Made by a program: the position numbers and the translations under genes. Below are positions 13,576-26,100 of a stretch of 64,000 nucleotides of DNA, in pieces (within the stretch, counting starts at the first letter, position 1; each line of letters begins with the position of its first letter). This DNA is from an uncultured Ruminococcus sp. (GTDB taxonomy: Bacteria; Bacillota; Clostridia; Oscillospirales; Ruminococcaceae), in assembly GCA_937902395.1 (NCBI GenBank), contig CALGTV010000065.1, positions 118,625 through 182,624 on the forward strand. Reading direction: 5' to 3'. The notes beneath the pieces are model-generated. The model was given only the letters and a program-made list of their open reading frames with translations, had not been told where the DNA came from and ran no database searches.

Positions 13576-14007
13576 TCACTTTTCCAAATTTAAATTCAAT
13601 AAGCTTATTGTCAATCCTGCAAACTCGATTTCAAAATTATCTTTATATTGAAGATTTCCTCCTTCAATAAGATTTTTACTAACATCCATATTTTATATGC
13701 CTTTTTATACTTAGTTGTATTTGTAGAATATGATAAAGCAGAATCTATATTGCTTAATGATTCAAAATTATTATAAATTTCTTTATAGATTTGTGATAAA
13801 GGATAAACCATCCCTTCTGCCGCAAGAGCCTCATTACGCATATCTCTCAAACTTTTTGTAATTACAGTATTTGCTTTTGCCCTATTAGCTTGACTGCCAA
13901 ACATCTGTCGATACGCCTGCCTACTCCATCTATTTGATTGCATTTTTATATCCTGATATTAATTCACTGGTATTAATATCAATAGTATAAACTTGTCTGT
14001 TCGCCAT
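13576..14007 (-). pseudogene. Tape-measure N-terminal paralogue split over two frames
   Basis: Frame 0 from ATG 14005-14007 gives 40 residues containing two TAGs (TIDINTSELISGYKNAIK) and stops at TAA 13885-13887. The sequence resumes in another frame (from 13943, or shortly before the TAA) as ANRAKANTVITKSLRDMRNE through TNTTKYKKAYK. It then returns to frame 0 near 13690 and ends KDNFEIEFAGLTISLLNL at TGA 13576-13578. Start and middle resemble the tape-measure N-terminus (KISLDTTEFISNYENAIERM and LTKRLNKLKESYNDLATEG). This could be a decayed duplicate, two assembly errors, or a programmed frameshift, since the position just upstream of the tape measure is where siphophage tail-chaperone frameshifts occur. 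I saw no clear slippery heptamer. Confidence 0.55.
13611..13943 (-). CDS. Alternative reading: 110-residue protein in the middle frame
   Basis: If the two shifts are not real, ATG 13943 to TGA 13611 encodes 110 residues without TAG (start MQSNRWSRQAYRQMFGSQAN). The last ~17 residues, IWMLVKILLKEEIF onward, look like out-of-frame sequence, whereas frame 0 over the same bases looks natural. It overlaps the split-paralogue entry and the two are mutually exclusive. No function assigned. Confidence 0.3.
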   Translation of the reverse strand: MQSNRWSRQAYRQMFGSQANRAKANTVITKSLRDMRNEALAAEGMVYPLSQIYKEIYNNFESLSNIDSALSYSTNTTKYKKAYKIWMLVKILLKEEIFNIKIILKSSLQD

Positions 14008-14020
14008 TAACTTTCATCTC

Positions 14021-16081
14021 TTAAATCGTAAATTTTATGGTAATGCCTTTAAAGGTAATCATTGCTTTTCCAAGGCATCTACTTTTATTTAACCATACGA
14101 TATTCTTTTCGATACCAGAACTCATATGTTTTTCAGTCACCACACCTGTTTTAGGGTCTATAGTTGTTTTAGGTTCTAACTTATATCTATACATTGGAAA
14201 ATCTCCAGTCAAAGTAAACAACTGCTATTCACCCTGAGCTTCAAGTTCTCTTTTTACTCTATCAATGGCACAAGCAATTAAGTATGAACTTGGAATGTAA
14301 AAATTACCCAATACATAAATATCACTATCAACACCGCCATCAATAGAAGCGTCTGCGATACGTAAGAAATAAGCGGTTGAATTGAACAAACTCTATTCTA
14401 ATTGATATCTTAAATCAGGGATATCAGTTTGGCTAATAAATCTTCCATTTGCAAAAAGCCATCTATAATATCTAACATCGTCTTTGTTAAAATATTTATA
14501 CATATCCTGACTACCCATTTTAATAGTTGTGTCATAAAGAGTTCTACCTTTATTTTCAATAGAATTATAATTTTTAACCTAAAATCCAATCATAGTATCT
14601 TTTATAACTGCGACAACGTCATAATGAAGCTGTCCATGTGCTCCGCGCTCTGAACCAGTAACTTCAGTATAAACTTTTTCGCCTTTTGCTCCCCTACCTT
14701 GCTATAAAGCATAAGCAGTAGCAACTTCTCCAAGGAAACCTTTCATTTGTCCCGGACCAAATATAGACATTGCCGTAAGAGCTTTGTCTCCTCTTTTAAT
14801 GGTCTTATCTATTTTTTGGAAAATAGCATGAGATAAATCCGTTTCTTCCTAAGGAGTAATTTCTCGTTTGAGATATGAACTAAGTTCTTGTTTAAAGTAT
14901 TGTAAGAATAAATTCTTTAACTAAGTAGGATTACCACTCTAATCAGTTACCATGTCGTCTTCATGGTCTACTAAATAAGTTCTATTATAATGGCGCATAT
15001 CAATTTTTTCGCCACCAGCTTTTCTCTTTTTTAAATCAGAACGCTATTCTCTTAACTTATTAACTTCAAGCTGAATCTGCATATGAAAACCACTTTCATT
15101 TTCTATCCATTCTTTATTGACTTCTAATAGTCCAGGAATAGTAAAATGGTCATAACGACTTTCATCTGTACTCGTTGCATCAGCAATTTCCTATAAAGTC
15201 TTTAGCAACATTTTCTTTAACTATTTTTCTGTTTTTTTAGACACACCTCTGCCACCTTCCACTTTGAACTTAAATGCTTTTGGGCTGTCTTTGCTAAAAT
15301 TTTTGTAAATTCTTTCCATCGCTTCGCTACCCAATGCATCCAGACTTTCTTCAACTTGTGGAGAAATTTCAGTATAGTATCTTCTGATAAACTCTAAGAA
15401 CTTTTTCTTGAATATTGCTCCTCCAAGTTGTTCCCCTCTACTCGTCATTTCTTCTAAACTAATTGGGATAGCGCCAGCTTTATTTCCATTAGCCTTATAA
15501 AAGAAAGTGTTAAATAAACTTTCATAGTATTTATTTAAGTTTGATTGTCCTTTTTTCTTTCCTTGTTTATATCTATTAGAAGCCTTAGTTGAGAATACCT
15601 TTGATTCTAAACCAGTAATTTGCGTTGCAAACTTATCACTTCTTAAAGCCTAAATAATATCGTCATCTTTAGAACCAATCGCAGACTGAATAAATTTTGA
15701 AAAACCTTCTGCATATTTTCTATTCGCTTCAATCGTATAATTACCATTCATTGGATAAGCTAATGTTCCCTTTCTACTAATACCAAAGAAACTCTCCCAC
15801 TAAGAAATAAAGTTCTTTTCTCTTTGTAGCCTATCTCTGTATAGCTAAATCAAAGTCTAAAGGACTGGGTTATTAGTCTATATTGTATTAGCCTTTCTTA
15901 AAGATAAAACTGATTTAGCTTGCTGTAATGCCGCGTTATATTTTTCTTCAAAATATCCGTCTGTATCATACCAGTTTGCTGGGTCCAAAAATGCAGCTCT
16001 TAAATTGCTACCATATGTTTTGAGATAGTCCATATCTCTTAACTAAATGTCTAAATAATTCTTAACTTGTTCTTTACCCAT
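14021..16081 (-). CDS. Virion-module protein with possible PD-(D/E)XK nuclease motif (TAG-recoded)
   Basis: 686 codons from ATG 16079-16081 to a stop at 14021. It is not a standard tail protein I can name. The N-terminal two thirds are helical and charged. Around residues 445-500 the string GFLGEVATAYAL, then HYDVVAV, then IGFQVKNYN fits the E...D...(E/Q)XK layout of restriction-endonuclease-fold nucleases. The C-terminus is beta-rich. Lying between tail-tube-like genes and the tape measure, it could be a minor virion protein delivered with DNA. The nuclease call rests on motif pattern only. Several TAGs interrupt it, for example near 15230, 15190 and 14940. Confidence 0.45.
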
Positions 16082-16087
16082 TTCTTA

Positions 16088-16990
16088 TCACAAATAATCT
16101 CCCGTAAGCTCTTTATTTAAAAAGGTCAGCTTACAAACGCTATTCATCTCTGCCTATTGTCCTTCTTGAGGATATCCAACAAAAAAGAAATCACTTACAA
16201 TAGGATTATCATAAGCAGTACCAAGTTTCATTGCAATCGTTGAAGCAAGTCTTAATCTCGGTATTTCAAGAATAGCCGTTCTTGGCTCGCCGGTAAAGTA
16301 ATCTTTTACTGTTGTTTTTGCAGTCAGATTTAAGAAACCATTAAACAGTCTATTACCAACATCAAGCTAAACTATTTCATCAATGTAATCAAAGGTATAA
16401 TCAACCATTACTTTACGATGTTCGCCTCTGAATATAATTCTATTACCAAAAATTTCAAACTTCATAATTCTGTTACCAGTTTCCATATCATAGCAGAATA
16501 TGAATTTATCTTTGGCTGGAGGAAGAGGTTTTAACGGTAACCATTCACGTCTACCCATTGGCATCTGTTCATTTTCAGGATTACCCTACAACCCCCATTT
16601 TCCTTCAATCGCATTGGGAATATATTTCAAATTAACAAACCAGCAATCATCATCTTCAATAACATCAAGCTATTCTTTATAAGGAATTGACTAAGCACCT
16701 TTCTTATTTAACTTAGAATTACTAAGAATAGCCCAAGTGCTTGGAGATAATATTCCATGAGTAATAGCAAAACTAACCTCTTTATCAGTTTCCCAATTTA
16801 TTAACAAATTATTATTATATCCGCCGCGAGCCTATTTATGCTCTTTATTTTCCTATACCTGCGCAAAGTCGGCACGTTCAAAACTCAATATCGTTTCATT
16901 AATATCATACTTTCGTCCGCTAATCTCTAATGGCTGATTAAGACGAATATTGATATCATACATTTCTTTCATACCAACAAGGTTGTCCAT
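16088..16990 (-). CDS. Tail protein, unassigned (TAG-recoded)
   Basis: 300 codons, ATG 16988-16990 behind a strong GAGGAGG site, ending TGA 16088-16090 just before the next gene. It begins MDNLVGMKEMYDINIRLNQP; beta-rich segments include FERADFAQVQENK, GNRIMKFEIFGNRIIFRGEH and FLNLTAKTTVKDYF. Position after the tail-tube-like series and before the tape-measure region suggests a tail-tube or tail-completion role. It lacks the YGIKEVADV signature of the four upstream paralogues. No motif recognised. Confidence 0.5.
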
Positions 16991-17062
16991 AGCTAACACC
17001 TCCTCTAATAATCTTCTTTATATAATGTAGTTTTCTTTAGGCTAAGCTCTATAAAAACAGAA

Positions 17063-17089
17063 AAGAGCAGAACTATAAGTCCTGCTCTT
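17063..17089 (-). terminator. Terminator after tail-tube-like paralogue 4
   Basis: AAGAGCAG / CTGCTCTT stem with an 11-base loop, directly after the TAA at 17094-17096 and followed on the minus strand by TTCTGTTTTT. Confidence 0.7.
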
Positions 17090-17093
17090 GACA

Positions 17094-19289
17094 TTAATAT
17101 ATTTCGATATTCTTTCCAATAATCTCTTCACGAACTTGCATTGTAGGAGTATAAGCATGACGCTTATTCTAAGGTACAATCTTAAATCCACCTTCGAGCT
17201 TATCTTCTTCAACATCATACTGTCTTAGCTCAATCATTGACTTCTTATCAGACTTTGGAACTAAAACGTCAACATCTATTGAGAAAGTAGTTGGGTTTCC
17301 TGCCGCCTGGAGCTGTATTTTAGTTGAAGCTGATATCGCGGCACGATTAACAATAAGCTAAAGTCGTCTATCCTTACCTGTCTGTTGTTCTCTGATATAA
17401 GTCTCACCAACGATTAAGAACTCACCTGGGAATGTATCGACATCAATTGACAAATCAGTGCCGATAAAGGTAATATCATTTACATCCTCGTCAATCGTGC
17501 GGCTACGCTTGTAGTAAATCGTTCCCTGTTTAAGATTGATAAAGTCTCTCTTTATTACACTAAAATAAACAAGATAACAGTTTTCCTTTTCTTCATAATC
17601 TGTTACCATGCCCTCTTCTCCTTCATGAACTACATTATTTCCGTCTTTAACAATCTTAAAGAGTTTACTATCATCGGTATAATTACCATACTAATCAGTA
17701 ACTTTGTTAATAACAAAATCAGAAGAGGTTAAATTCTCAACCCAATCTGTATCATACTGACTTTGTAAATAGGACTTTACCGCAGTTAAATAATCTTCTT
17801 CAGTAAGAGAACCTTTCTTATAAACTCTCACACACTTCTATGCAAGAATTTTTTCATCAAGAATTTTCTCCATCATAAAAGGCAGCATTGTTTTAGCATC
17901 ATAGAAAACTGTAAAGTTAGACTAATCATTGCGATATAACTTCTTTACGTTTCGCATCTGCTCAATAAGGTCGATTGCAAGTCCTTCCTTTTTAGTAACA
18001 ACGCATTTCTCAAAACGGTCAATAACCTGAGCTTCATACAAATCATTTTCAAAATGACCTGTCTTACTAAACTCATCAATCTCTTCTGCAATAAAGTTAA
18101 TGACTTCTTGCGGCATAGCGGTATAAATTTTATCCTACATATCGCACCAACATAAGTCTCCAATTGCGTCTTCAAGATAATGAGGGAATAAGTAGTAAAG
18201 AATATGGCTTAAAAAGAATTCATTACCTATATGGAAAGTAGGGTTAAATCCGCCATCTTGTGTACTATCTTTATTATATCCAGTAAAGATACTCTTTAAA
18301 ATATCAATAGTTGGAGTTACGGGGTGCATTCCTCCAGATGGAATATCTGACCTAAGAATCATATTATCAGCACTAATATAACACCAAACGCACTTGAAAC
18401 CAGAAGGAGTTTTTTCGAGAGAAAAGTTAATCTGAATAACAATATCATAAGAAGCATCATGAGTTTCAAGACTTTCTTTTCTTGTAATATTATCTTCTCC
18501 CTTCCTTTTAAATGTAACTGTTACATCACGCCAGCCGCCCCAACGTTCTCCATTTCCAAGAGCAGCGACTTCTTTTGCTTCTTTAAGTTCTTGCGCTAAA
18601 GATAAGTCTTGAATGACAATAGAAACTCCTTCGTAATCATTTGCATTATAATCGAAATATGGAGCAATATTTCTTGAATGAGGAGTCTTTTGTTTTCTTC
18701 TGTAATAAGCGTCCTTTAAAAGCCATCTATTTTCTGCAACCATAGAATCAATAGCTGTATCTTGTCCTTCTGAGTCATAGAGATATTTAGAAGTATGATT
18801 ATTATAATCTTTTAATCTATTCCAAGCAATATCATCAGCATAACCTGTACGAGGGTCAAAACCCGCTTTCTGAGCGCATCTATATATAATCTCCCATTCT
18901 CCTTCTGTAAGTTCAGGAGAAGGGTAAGCCTTTGTAGAATAATGTTTCTGTCCATACTTATTAGCAACATTAAGCTTTGCAATGGCGGAGGTCCATGGGG
19001 ACATCCTCGCCATTACTCTACCGTTCATAAAAGTATTTAAGGACATTTGAGAGAACAAAGCATCCTCTAATTTCAATTTCAAATCTTTACCAAAATTCCA
19101 AGAAAGAATTTTGCCGTTTCCCTTACCACCATTCGCCGGAACAGCTGTAACACTCTTATCCAAAGAAGTGACTTTTAATGTATCAAAATATAAAACTGGA
19201 ATATAGAACTCTTCATCGCCAACTCTTGTAATAGAATAAAATACTACGTCAGCAACTTCTTTTATTCCATACTGTTTAAATATATTCAA
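17094..19289 (-). CDS. Tail-tube-like protein paralogue 4 (TAG-recoded)
   Basis: 731 codons from TTG 19287-19289 (GGGAGGTGAGG upstream, overlapping the previous stop) to TAA 17094-17096. The start matches its sisters (MNIFKQYGIKEVADVVFYSI, YFDTLKVTSLDKS, WNFGKDLKLKLEDALF), supporting the unusual TTG. The shared C-terminal domain is also present (FPGEFLIVGETYIREQQTGK, then FSIDVDVL). At about 17370 a TAG stands exactly where the three sister genes have CAG (Gln), the best local evidence for the meaning of TAG. A large unique region lies between the two shared domains. Probably a tail tube or tube-decoration subunit, inferred from repetition and position. Confidence 0.6.
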
Positions 19290-20962
19290 TCTTCCTCACC
19301 TCCCTATACCAAAGTATTAAATTCATCGGGCGTTTCCCAAGGCTCTGGATTTAATACTGGATTTGGACTTGTAAATGGTGAAACATCTGAACTACCACTA
19401 ATATTATCACAATATTGAGTTGGGCTTGTTTCATACTCTGTTAGCTTCATCATTACTCCATCTGTGCGGCGAAGCGCCGTGAGCTTCATAGAGAACACTG
19501 TTGGCTCACCAGTTGTGGCTAAACTTATCCTATTATCTGAATGGAGTTTGCAAAGCGGAATTTCAAACTGATAATTATGGTCCATCCCAAAACGGTCTCT
19601 CTTAGTTGTTTCACCAACTAATCTATATGTGCCGGGATAATGGATTGGGTCAATAATAAGCTGATTTCCTAAAGCCTCATGCTGTTTAGCTTTCGTTCTT
19701 GTCCATTTATAGTAATACTCTCCTGCTCTTATAATTCTTAAATTACCAGTTATTCTCTTTCCACTCTTAGTGTAATATTCATAACTGTTAGGCCTATAAG
19801 GCTAAAGAGTAGTTGGGTCAATGAAAACAGTTAATTCTGTTTGTGAATATTTTGTGATATAACGACAATTACTATGATTTAAGTTTGCATCGGTATCTAT
19901 GCAGAAGCAGCAAGTAGCTTGAACTTTTTCAATACGCTCAATGAGCTCCACTTTCTTATATGCTGTATCAATATCATATATCACATTTTGCGGCGGCGCA
20001 ACGTTGGTATTATACTCAACTCCGACGTTTGCAAAATAACGATAAGGTAAGTATTTATTTTCCTTGTAGAAATCATACTCAATCTTAGTTACTGCGCTAT
20101 ATTTCTTATCTTTTGCACAGCCTTTTCTGTATCCATCAATATATAGGTTTTGAGTTAAGAACCAAGGAGTCTCTGGCTTAGAATCTTCATTTGGTCCCCA
20201 TGTGACTCTTTCAACTTTTTCAGTATATCCAGTTAAGTTTTCTTTAATGTAGTTAAAAGTTTCTTTACTGAATTGTGAATAAGTATTCACAAGTCTTATA
20301 AGTTCTTCTTTAGTTTCTTCTTCCGAAAGAGACTTAATCAATTCCCAAGAATTAAAGAAATACCATCTTTGTGTCTACTCACGATAAAATAGAATTAGCT
20401 TCTCAAAAGAAACTCTCTTTCTATCAGTGTTTGAAGTTATAAATCCATCTACCAGCCAACAGTAAATAGAAGCCTAACCAACGTATTCCTCATCATAACC
20501 TTCTTCAGGTTTCTCACAATGACATGGATAAGTTTCATGAGCTGGTTTTCTATCAGGGATAATAAAAAAATCTGAAAACTTTTCTACCGTTAAAGTAGCA
20601 GTTCTCAGACAAGTATCTGGCGTATTATTATCAGTATTTCTATCAAAGAAATATTGCAGAGAAAGCTATAATCCTTTCGCGTCTAATTTTCCGCCCCAGT
20701 TCATACTGGCACTTGCCGGAGTAAAGAGTGCGTCTTCTAATGTAACGACGATATCTTTACCATAATCCCAGGTAATCAATTTTGGATTTCCTATGCCTCC
20801 CTGTGCAGATGTCTACTAAGTAGTTTCCTCTACAGTGGACACCTTGAGGGTGTCCATGTAGAGAACAGGGATATAGATTTCGTCATCATTTTCATCAAGC
20901 TCAATGGCATAAAGACAAACATCTGCAATTTCTTTAATGCCATATTGCTCAAATATATTCAT
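19286..20962 (-). CDS. Tail-tube-like protein paralogue 3 (TAG-recoded)
   Basis: 558 codons from ATG 20960-20962 to TGA 19286-19288; the apparent stop at 19304 is a TAG followed by five more codons. The N-terminus reads MNIFEQYGIKEIADVCLYAI, YIPVLYMDTLKVSTVEET, LITWDYGKDIVVTLEDALFT, the family signature. It contains two adjacent TAG codons at 20813-20818, so the peptide reads EETTQQTSAQGG. The C-terminal domain has NYQFEIPLCK and FSMKLTALRR. It overlaps the start of paralogue 4 by a TTGA junction, indicating translational coupling. Function inferred from family and place. Confidence 0.6.
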
Positions 20963-20977
20963 CTAATCCCTCCTTCA

Positions 20978-23080
20978 TTATTTTGCAGAAATCTTTGTTG
21001 AACCGTCCTTTGCAACCATTGAGCCAGAGCAGCCCTGCTTCATTTCCTTTTCTACTTCGTAGAAAGTAATCTCCATAGGAACACCATTTGGAGGAGTAGC
21101 TACTTCAACATCAAGGTTGAATGTTGTTGGGTCACCGTCTGCCTAAAGAGTCAAGGTCTGGTCAGACTTAATCTTGCAAAGTGGAAGACAAATCTGAACT
21201 CTCTCATCTTCGCCAGTTTCTCTCTGACGAATAAGTGTCTCGCAAACAATCTTATACATACCTGGGAATACACCCTGCTCAACGAAAATCTTCTGAGCCT
21301 TAAGAGGATTCTACTTAGTGCTCAAAGTAAGAGACTTCTTGTAGTAAGGCTCACCCTGATGGAACCAATAGTCATCATCGTAAGGCTGCATAGTTCTTGG
21401 GTTAATATAAGCCCAGATAGCGCGGCTCATATTGTCTTTCTTGCAGCAAGGAGTGCAAGTATTATCTTCCTCTGCCTGGCCAACCCATGATGGGTCATCA
21501 AGTGTATAATCCTTACCAACAGCTTCCTTAACCATGTCAGGATTTGCATTCTCATCCATTGTAATAGTAAATGGACCTGATTCAACAACTTCACTAATAG
21601 AGCCAGTTCCAAGAGAAGCAAGCTTGTAGCTAACTCCGCCACTCGCAGTTCCTGTTGTGAAACCTAAGTCATATTTCTTAGCAAGCTTCAACATGACATC
21701 ATTTTCATCAAGAACGCCGTAGAAAGTAAATTCTTCATCGGTTAAATTAAGTATAAGGTCTGCTGTAAAAGTAGTGTCATTATCAAGAATTATATCTTCT
21801 TCCCAGTCGTCTCTCTAATTGTCTGAATCGAGTGTCCATTTTGTAACATGGATTTTAGAACCTGCCTTTACGATAAACTGAACATTTGTCTGGTTTTCAG
21901 AATCAACTACAATCTTAGCAACACCTGAGTTCAAGCTTTTGTTTGTTCCTCTGTCCTCAAGACCATTGTGGATAACCTTTGGTCCAATATTGAAGATGTT
22001 ATTCTCATATTTAGTAATTAAGTAGTAAGAAAGAGCGTTGATTGAATCAAATCTTACCCAAAGGTCAATATTTCTGAACTGGTCTGTGTTAATCTGAGGG
22101 ATTTCAACCCAAGCAGTATCTTCGCCTGCTACATGGCCTTCAATCTGTCTCTTCAAATCCCAGTCGACATTCTTAGCACCAAGATAAGCTTTGATTGAGC
22201 CATCCCAGCAAACACGAATCTTAAGGTAGGGATATGCATCAGCATCAGCAAGGTAGCCAAGTGCTACATCATCTTCTGTTACTGTGCAAGCCTGAGTCTG
22301 CTCACCCTGTTCAGCCTGTTTGTGATAGATAATTCTTGCACAAGGAGATTCGTCTGTATACTGGTCATAACCTCTAAGGTAGATAATCTCATACTTAAAG
22401 GCTTCTGAAGGCTGATTAATACCAACAGTCTGCATTCTCTTAATTGGATATGACTTACCATAAATAGAGAAGAATCTATCTGGAACAACTGCAACGGATT
22501 TTACAGCTGTCTCAATTTCCAAATGCCATTTATAAGGCTTACTATCAACATAGCCGAAGCCCTTAATATTAACACCGTCAAGAATTGAAGAACGCTGTAA
22601 GTATACAGGGTCGCCGCTTTGGTCAAGAAGAATATCTTCCTTACCATCACGAGGAAGAAGATTACTTACTACTGCATTGACAGTATCATTTCTTGGATAG
22701 AAAGCCTTCTCCATACGAGAAATTCTTTCAGTTGCACAGTCAAGACTAACAAGACCTGTCTGGTGCTGAATGTGAGCATCCTTCCAATCTGCACTCAAAA
22801 CGCCGCCCCAGCAAAGACCGAGAGAAGCAGGAGTGCAAAGTGCATCTTCGAGTGTTAAGTTAATTGTTTTTCCATAGTCCCAAGAGATAAGTCTTGAATT
22901 TCCAAGACCGCCTTGAGCCCAGGTATTCTCAGCAGTTTTTTCAACTGTTGTAACCTTTAAAGTATCAAGGTAAAGTGCAGGAACGTAATAAACGTCACCA
23001 GAGCCATCCTCCTTTTTGTGAATACTGTAAATAGTTACATCAGCAACTTCTTTAATACCATACTGGTCAAAAATATTCAC
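20978..23080 (-). CDS. Tail-tube-like protein paralogue 2 (TAG-recoded)
   Basis: 700 codons from GTG 23078-23080 to TAA 20978-20980. Same signature start (MNIFDQYGIKEVADVTIYSI, ALYLDTLKVTTVEKTAENT, ISWDYGKTINLTLEDAL) and C-terminal domain (KIFVEQGVFPGMYKIVCETL-like, then ERVQICLPLCK). A TAG at about 21145 aligns with a CAG in paralogue 4 (QTLTL-TAG-ADGDP against KIQLQAAGNP). The middle third (WHLEIETAVKSVAVVPDRFF onward) is unique and may be a surface domain. Preceded by a hairpin terminator after paralogue 1, though no new promoter was identified. Confidence 0.6.
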
Positions 23081-23111
23081 TATCTATTCACCTCACAATC
23101 TTATAGTAGAA

Positions 23112-23141
23112 AGTGCGCCAACCATTACTGATTGGCGCACT
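23112..23141 (-). terminator. Hairpin after tail-tube-like paralogue 1
   Basis: AGTGCGCCAA / TTGGCGCACT stem of 10 bp with a 10-base loop, immediately after the TGA at 23149-23151. The downstream tail TTCTACTATAAG is only moderately T-rich, so it may be partial termination or RNA stabilisation. Confidence 0.55.
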
Positions 23142-23148
23142 GATTGCA

Positions 23149-26100
23149 TCAATACTCTGTTGCGCCGATTACCAATTCCTCATCTTCTCCACCGCTTACT
23201 TTATACATTTCAGCATCGTCAAGGAGGTTGAGGTTCTCAGTATCCTTAACCATTGTAGAGCCGTCATTCTCTTCATCGTTATCAACAACATCGAACTGAA
23301 CAAACTTCATCATTACGCCGTTGTCTGGACGAAGAACATCCATTGTGAAGCTGAATACTACAGGATCGCCATCTGCCTCAAGTGTAATTGATGTACTTTC
23401 TGCAGACATCTTAGCTTCAGGAATGATGAACTGGAATCTCTGGTCCTCACCAGTAGCCTTGTCTCTTACAAGTGTCTCACCGACAACTCTGTAAGTACCA
23501 GGGAACTTATCAGCAGAGATTTCAATTGTGTTACCAATGCTGTTGCCATCATATGCAACAGAACGAGTAAACTTGTAAATAACCTCGCCTTCAGCAATAG
23601 GTGTGCCATCCTGGAATGGCTCCATTGTCTTAGGGTCGAAGTAAACTGCCTGAGCAGTAACGTTTCCTTCAGAAGGAGTACCTTCATGGTTGCCAGCGGG
23701 AATAATGAAGTTACGCTTAGCTGTAATCTTCTCCATTCTATCAATCATTGTTGTATCCTTTACGCCATTCTTGAGGTCACCGTGCTCGCCAGCCCAAATA
23801 GCTGCCATTGAAGCAGGTGTGTAAAGAGCATCTTCGATTGAAAGGGTGATTTCTTTACCGTAGTCCCAAGTGATAAGCTTAGCGTTACCACGACCACCAG
23901 TAGCATCAGTCTTCTCAGATGCCTGCTCAAGAGTAGAAACTTTCAAAGTATCAAGGAAGAGAACAGGAATGTAGCGGAGTACATTTTTCTTTGTTCTACG
24001 AATCTTAATTGAACCAACTGTGCAAGTTGCATCAAAAGTCTCATCGCAAACCGTAATATCCACTGTGTGGATAAGACCGTTCTTAACAATTCTTTCAGCC
24101 TGCTTGTCAGTGATATAACCATTATCATTAATCATCCAAGCTACCTTTTCAACATTCTTTGTGCAGTGTCTATTTACTACGAATACAAGACCGAATGTGC
24201 CGATAACCACAAGAGCAAGGAATGGAGTACCTGCGAATACCTTGTCCTGGTAGTAAAGTCTATTGCCCTTCTTATCATAAAATTCGAAGATGCCAACCTT
24301 ATCACCAGCAAGTGCACGACCATTAATATTCTTAAGTAAGTAGATATTTGCACGATTAGCAAGAACGCCATTCTCAGCATCAACATAGATTGCTCTATTT
24401 GATTCCATCTGAGCAGTTGAAGTAACTCTAATTTGTCCTACCTGACCTTTTAAGTCTGCGGTAGAAAGTGCCTGAATTACGCTATCAAGATTGTAAAGTG
24501 AAGAAAGTTTCTTACCACTAATAATGTCATTAAGTACTACACCGTTAAGAGTATAATCCTCATACTGTACGCCGCGACCAACATCATCAAGAGGAGTTAC
24601 AGACTGAGAAGCCTTACCAGTTACTTTATATCCACCAAATACACGAGTATATCCTGTTTCTGTAAAGTCTGCAGCGCCATCAATAAGCTTCTTCTCTCCC
24701 TTAAGAGCGTCAATAGCATCATTAATGCTGTAATGAGTATTATCGCCCCATGTGTTAATAGCGTTGTAAATACCAAGGTCAGTACCTCTCTTTGTCTTTG
24801 ACCAGTCATTGTAAGTTACACCATCAGGTGTGAAGAAGCTTACCTTCTGTGTCTTCTTATCAAGGTAATAACCAAGCTGCTGAGGAAGGTAATAACCCAT
24901 CTCGTTTTCAACAAGAAGCTCAGCGTAGTCTGTATAAGTAATATCATAAGCCTTAGCTTCGATTGTATCTCTCAATTCCTTGATTGCTTCATCAACCTCT
25001 TCAAGGTCATAAAGGTTCTCAGAAATTCTTCCAGAAAGACCAACAACTACAACTCTTTCCTTACCATTAGGAGCTGTTGCGAAATTATCGCTGAATTCAA
25101 AACCGCCAAAGAGCTGGTCAGGATTTACGAACTGATAACGTGTACCAGCTTTTGTGATAAGGTTCTGGTTTTTAGCAAAAAGCATGCAAACCTGCTCGGG
25201 ATATGAGAATTCATGAGTACCAACTGCACGGTCTCTGTCCATTGTGTAGTGACCTATATCTGCACCTTCACCAAGGTCATATCTACCAGTTGTCCTTTCA
25301 TCAGAAGATGTAAAAGTAGCTGTAAAGGTAATAAGGAACTTGTTGTAACCGAAATCTTCAATAACTTCAACTTCACCAACTGTGATATTATTTACTGTCA
25401 AATCAGCAAGAGCAGTTGCGATTTCCTCTGTAGCTGCAACAGTTACATTTTCGTCTGTATCAGCAACGCCAAGAAGAGCGATAACCTATGCTGCAGAAAG
25501 CGTGCCGCCCTTAGCTGCGTTTACGATTGCCTTTGTAGCCGCATCAAGAATGGCATTATCAAATGTGAAAGTAAGTGTACCTTCAACTTCGTTACCTACT
25601 TCTACGCTTGGGTCATAAGTAATATCAACTGTGATAACACCGCTGAATGCATCTTCAGTTGCACTACTTGTTCTTATAGGCTGTGTAAGACGAACTACAA
25701 CGCCAATACTGTCATAAAGACCCTTCTGGACAAGCTGGAATCTACCCATAATCTCTTCTGGAGTAGCATCAACAGGAGCAGTGAAAGTAATGTAACCCTC
25801 AGTAAGAATATTATCTTCAAATGTAAGCTCGCCATTATCACCAACAAACTCAATAAGGTCAGCCTTAGTAATCTTATCAAATTCAATAGGAGCAACAAAC
25901 TCTGAACGAAGAGTCATAATCTCACGTGTGTTAATTGCGCCATCGATTTCCTTAGTAGTACCCCTACTAATAACAGAGCCGATATTGTCACCGTTGATAC
26001 CAGTAATTACGTAACCATTAATAAGGAGTTCAGCAAGTCTGTCTCTGAGGTTGCGATTTGTCTGATTCTCAACAAGAGAAAGAATAGTTACATTCTCTGC

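Noticed and set aside
25213..25905. 230-codon open frame on the plus strand inside tail paralogue 1
   Set aside because: Cys/Ser/Asn-rich product antisense to a well-supported tail gene, with no ribosome site or promoter; a shadow of the opposite strand.
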